Source of the DNA: Verrucomicrobiales bacterium
Lineage (GTDB): Bacteria > Verrucomicrobiota > Verrucomicrobiia > Verrucomicrobiales > SKLO01
Length of the DNA: 6,858 nt
NCBI GenBank assembly: GCA_007123195.1
Contig: SKLO01000259.1
Coordinates: 1 to 6,858 of the forward strand
Direction of reading: 5' to 3'
Both the position numbers and the translations under genes were made by a program. Under the pieces are notes generated by a model, which did not search any database, was not told where the DNA came from, and saw nothing but the letters and a program-made list of their open reading frames with translations. How positions within the stretch are numbered: the stretch's first letter is position 1; every line of letters starts with the position of its first letter. This document shows, one piece after another, positions 6,795 through 6,858 of this stretch.

Positions 6795-6858
6795 CGTCAT
6801 TCCAAATGCCCTTCGTGCTCCGCTCTCAGCAGCTGCCATCTGCGCCGCGGCCTTCACC

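Larger units (their letters stand above)
6201..6858. other. Gene-free repeat-rich stretch at the right end
   Basis: No frame in these 658 bases shows a domain, a plausible start or consistent codon bias. The stretch contains a GTAGGTTG hairpin (6237-6264), the second 58-base repeat copy (6298-6355), a GTAGG-led unit with a tandem 9-mer (6413-6440), a perfect 8-base stem (6490-6509), a 15-base palindrome (6705-6719), an AT-rich patch (about 6735-6752) and a final hairpin followed by CTTTT (6769-6794). It looks like accumulated intergenic repeats, possibly ahead of a gene beyond the right edge. Confidence 0.55.

Noticed and set aside
6780..6858. Possible C-terminal end of a minus-strand gene entering from the right edge (25 codons, ending MTKSTG and TAA)
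   Set aside because: The piece is short, its third codon positions are less GC-rich than in the neighbouring genes, and its stop lies within the loop of a hairpin repeat. Sequence beyond the edge would be needed to support it.

Overview
The window is a GC-rich bacterial chromosomal segment with five protein genes, all supported by reading frame and domain content, separated by two noncoding stretches rich in hairpins and repeats. Overlapping antisense frames are long, as expected at this base composition, and I treat them as shadows. I see no rRNA, tRNA, CRISPR array, transposase or phage gene. The taxonomic signal is indirect. The BlaI/M56 pair, the secreted PQQ-like propeller opening with a W-x-Q-W-R-G-P motif, weak or absent Shine-Dalgarno sequences, and intergenic hairpins that I recall from Verrucomicrobiota and Planctomycetota genomes all point loosely to the PVC group. 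A GC-rich gammaproteobacterium is not excluded.

Left end (1-955, minus strand): a blaI-like repressor gene is followed, with an ATGA overlap, by the start of an M56/BlaR1-type membrane gene that runs off the left edge. Together they form a two-gene sensor/repressor unit whose signal is unknown. Upstream of blaI, 956-1057 is richer in A and T and holds several short dyads. It is shared with a rightward gene for a predicted lipoprotein (1058-2128, start unresolved), whose C-terminal half is a conserved beta-rich domain of unknown function.

Middle (2129-4811): a 400-base gene-free gap contains a 58-base dispersed repeat unit and two GTAGG-type hairpins. Two minus-strand genes follow. A secreted or periplasmic PQQ-like beta-propeller (2974-4563) carries an unusual alpha-helical insertion, and a small two-helix membrane protein (2529-2930) lies 43 bases downstream, probably in the same transcript.

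Right part (4812-6858): after a 248-base divergent intergenic region comes a full-length sodium- or proton-coupled dicarboxylate/amino-acid symporter of the SDF/DAACS family, with the acidic-substrate signature in its last helix. The final 658 bases have no convincing gene. They hold the second copy of the 58-base repeat, a second copy of the GTAGGTTG hairpin, and several other inverted repeats.

Nothing here shows a clearly new multi-gene system. The most interesting items are the insertion in the propeller, the dyad cluster that may let BlaI control the lipoprotein gene, and the modular repeat family in the two gene-free stretches.
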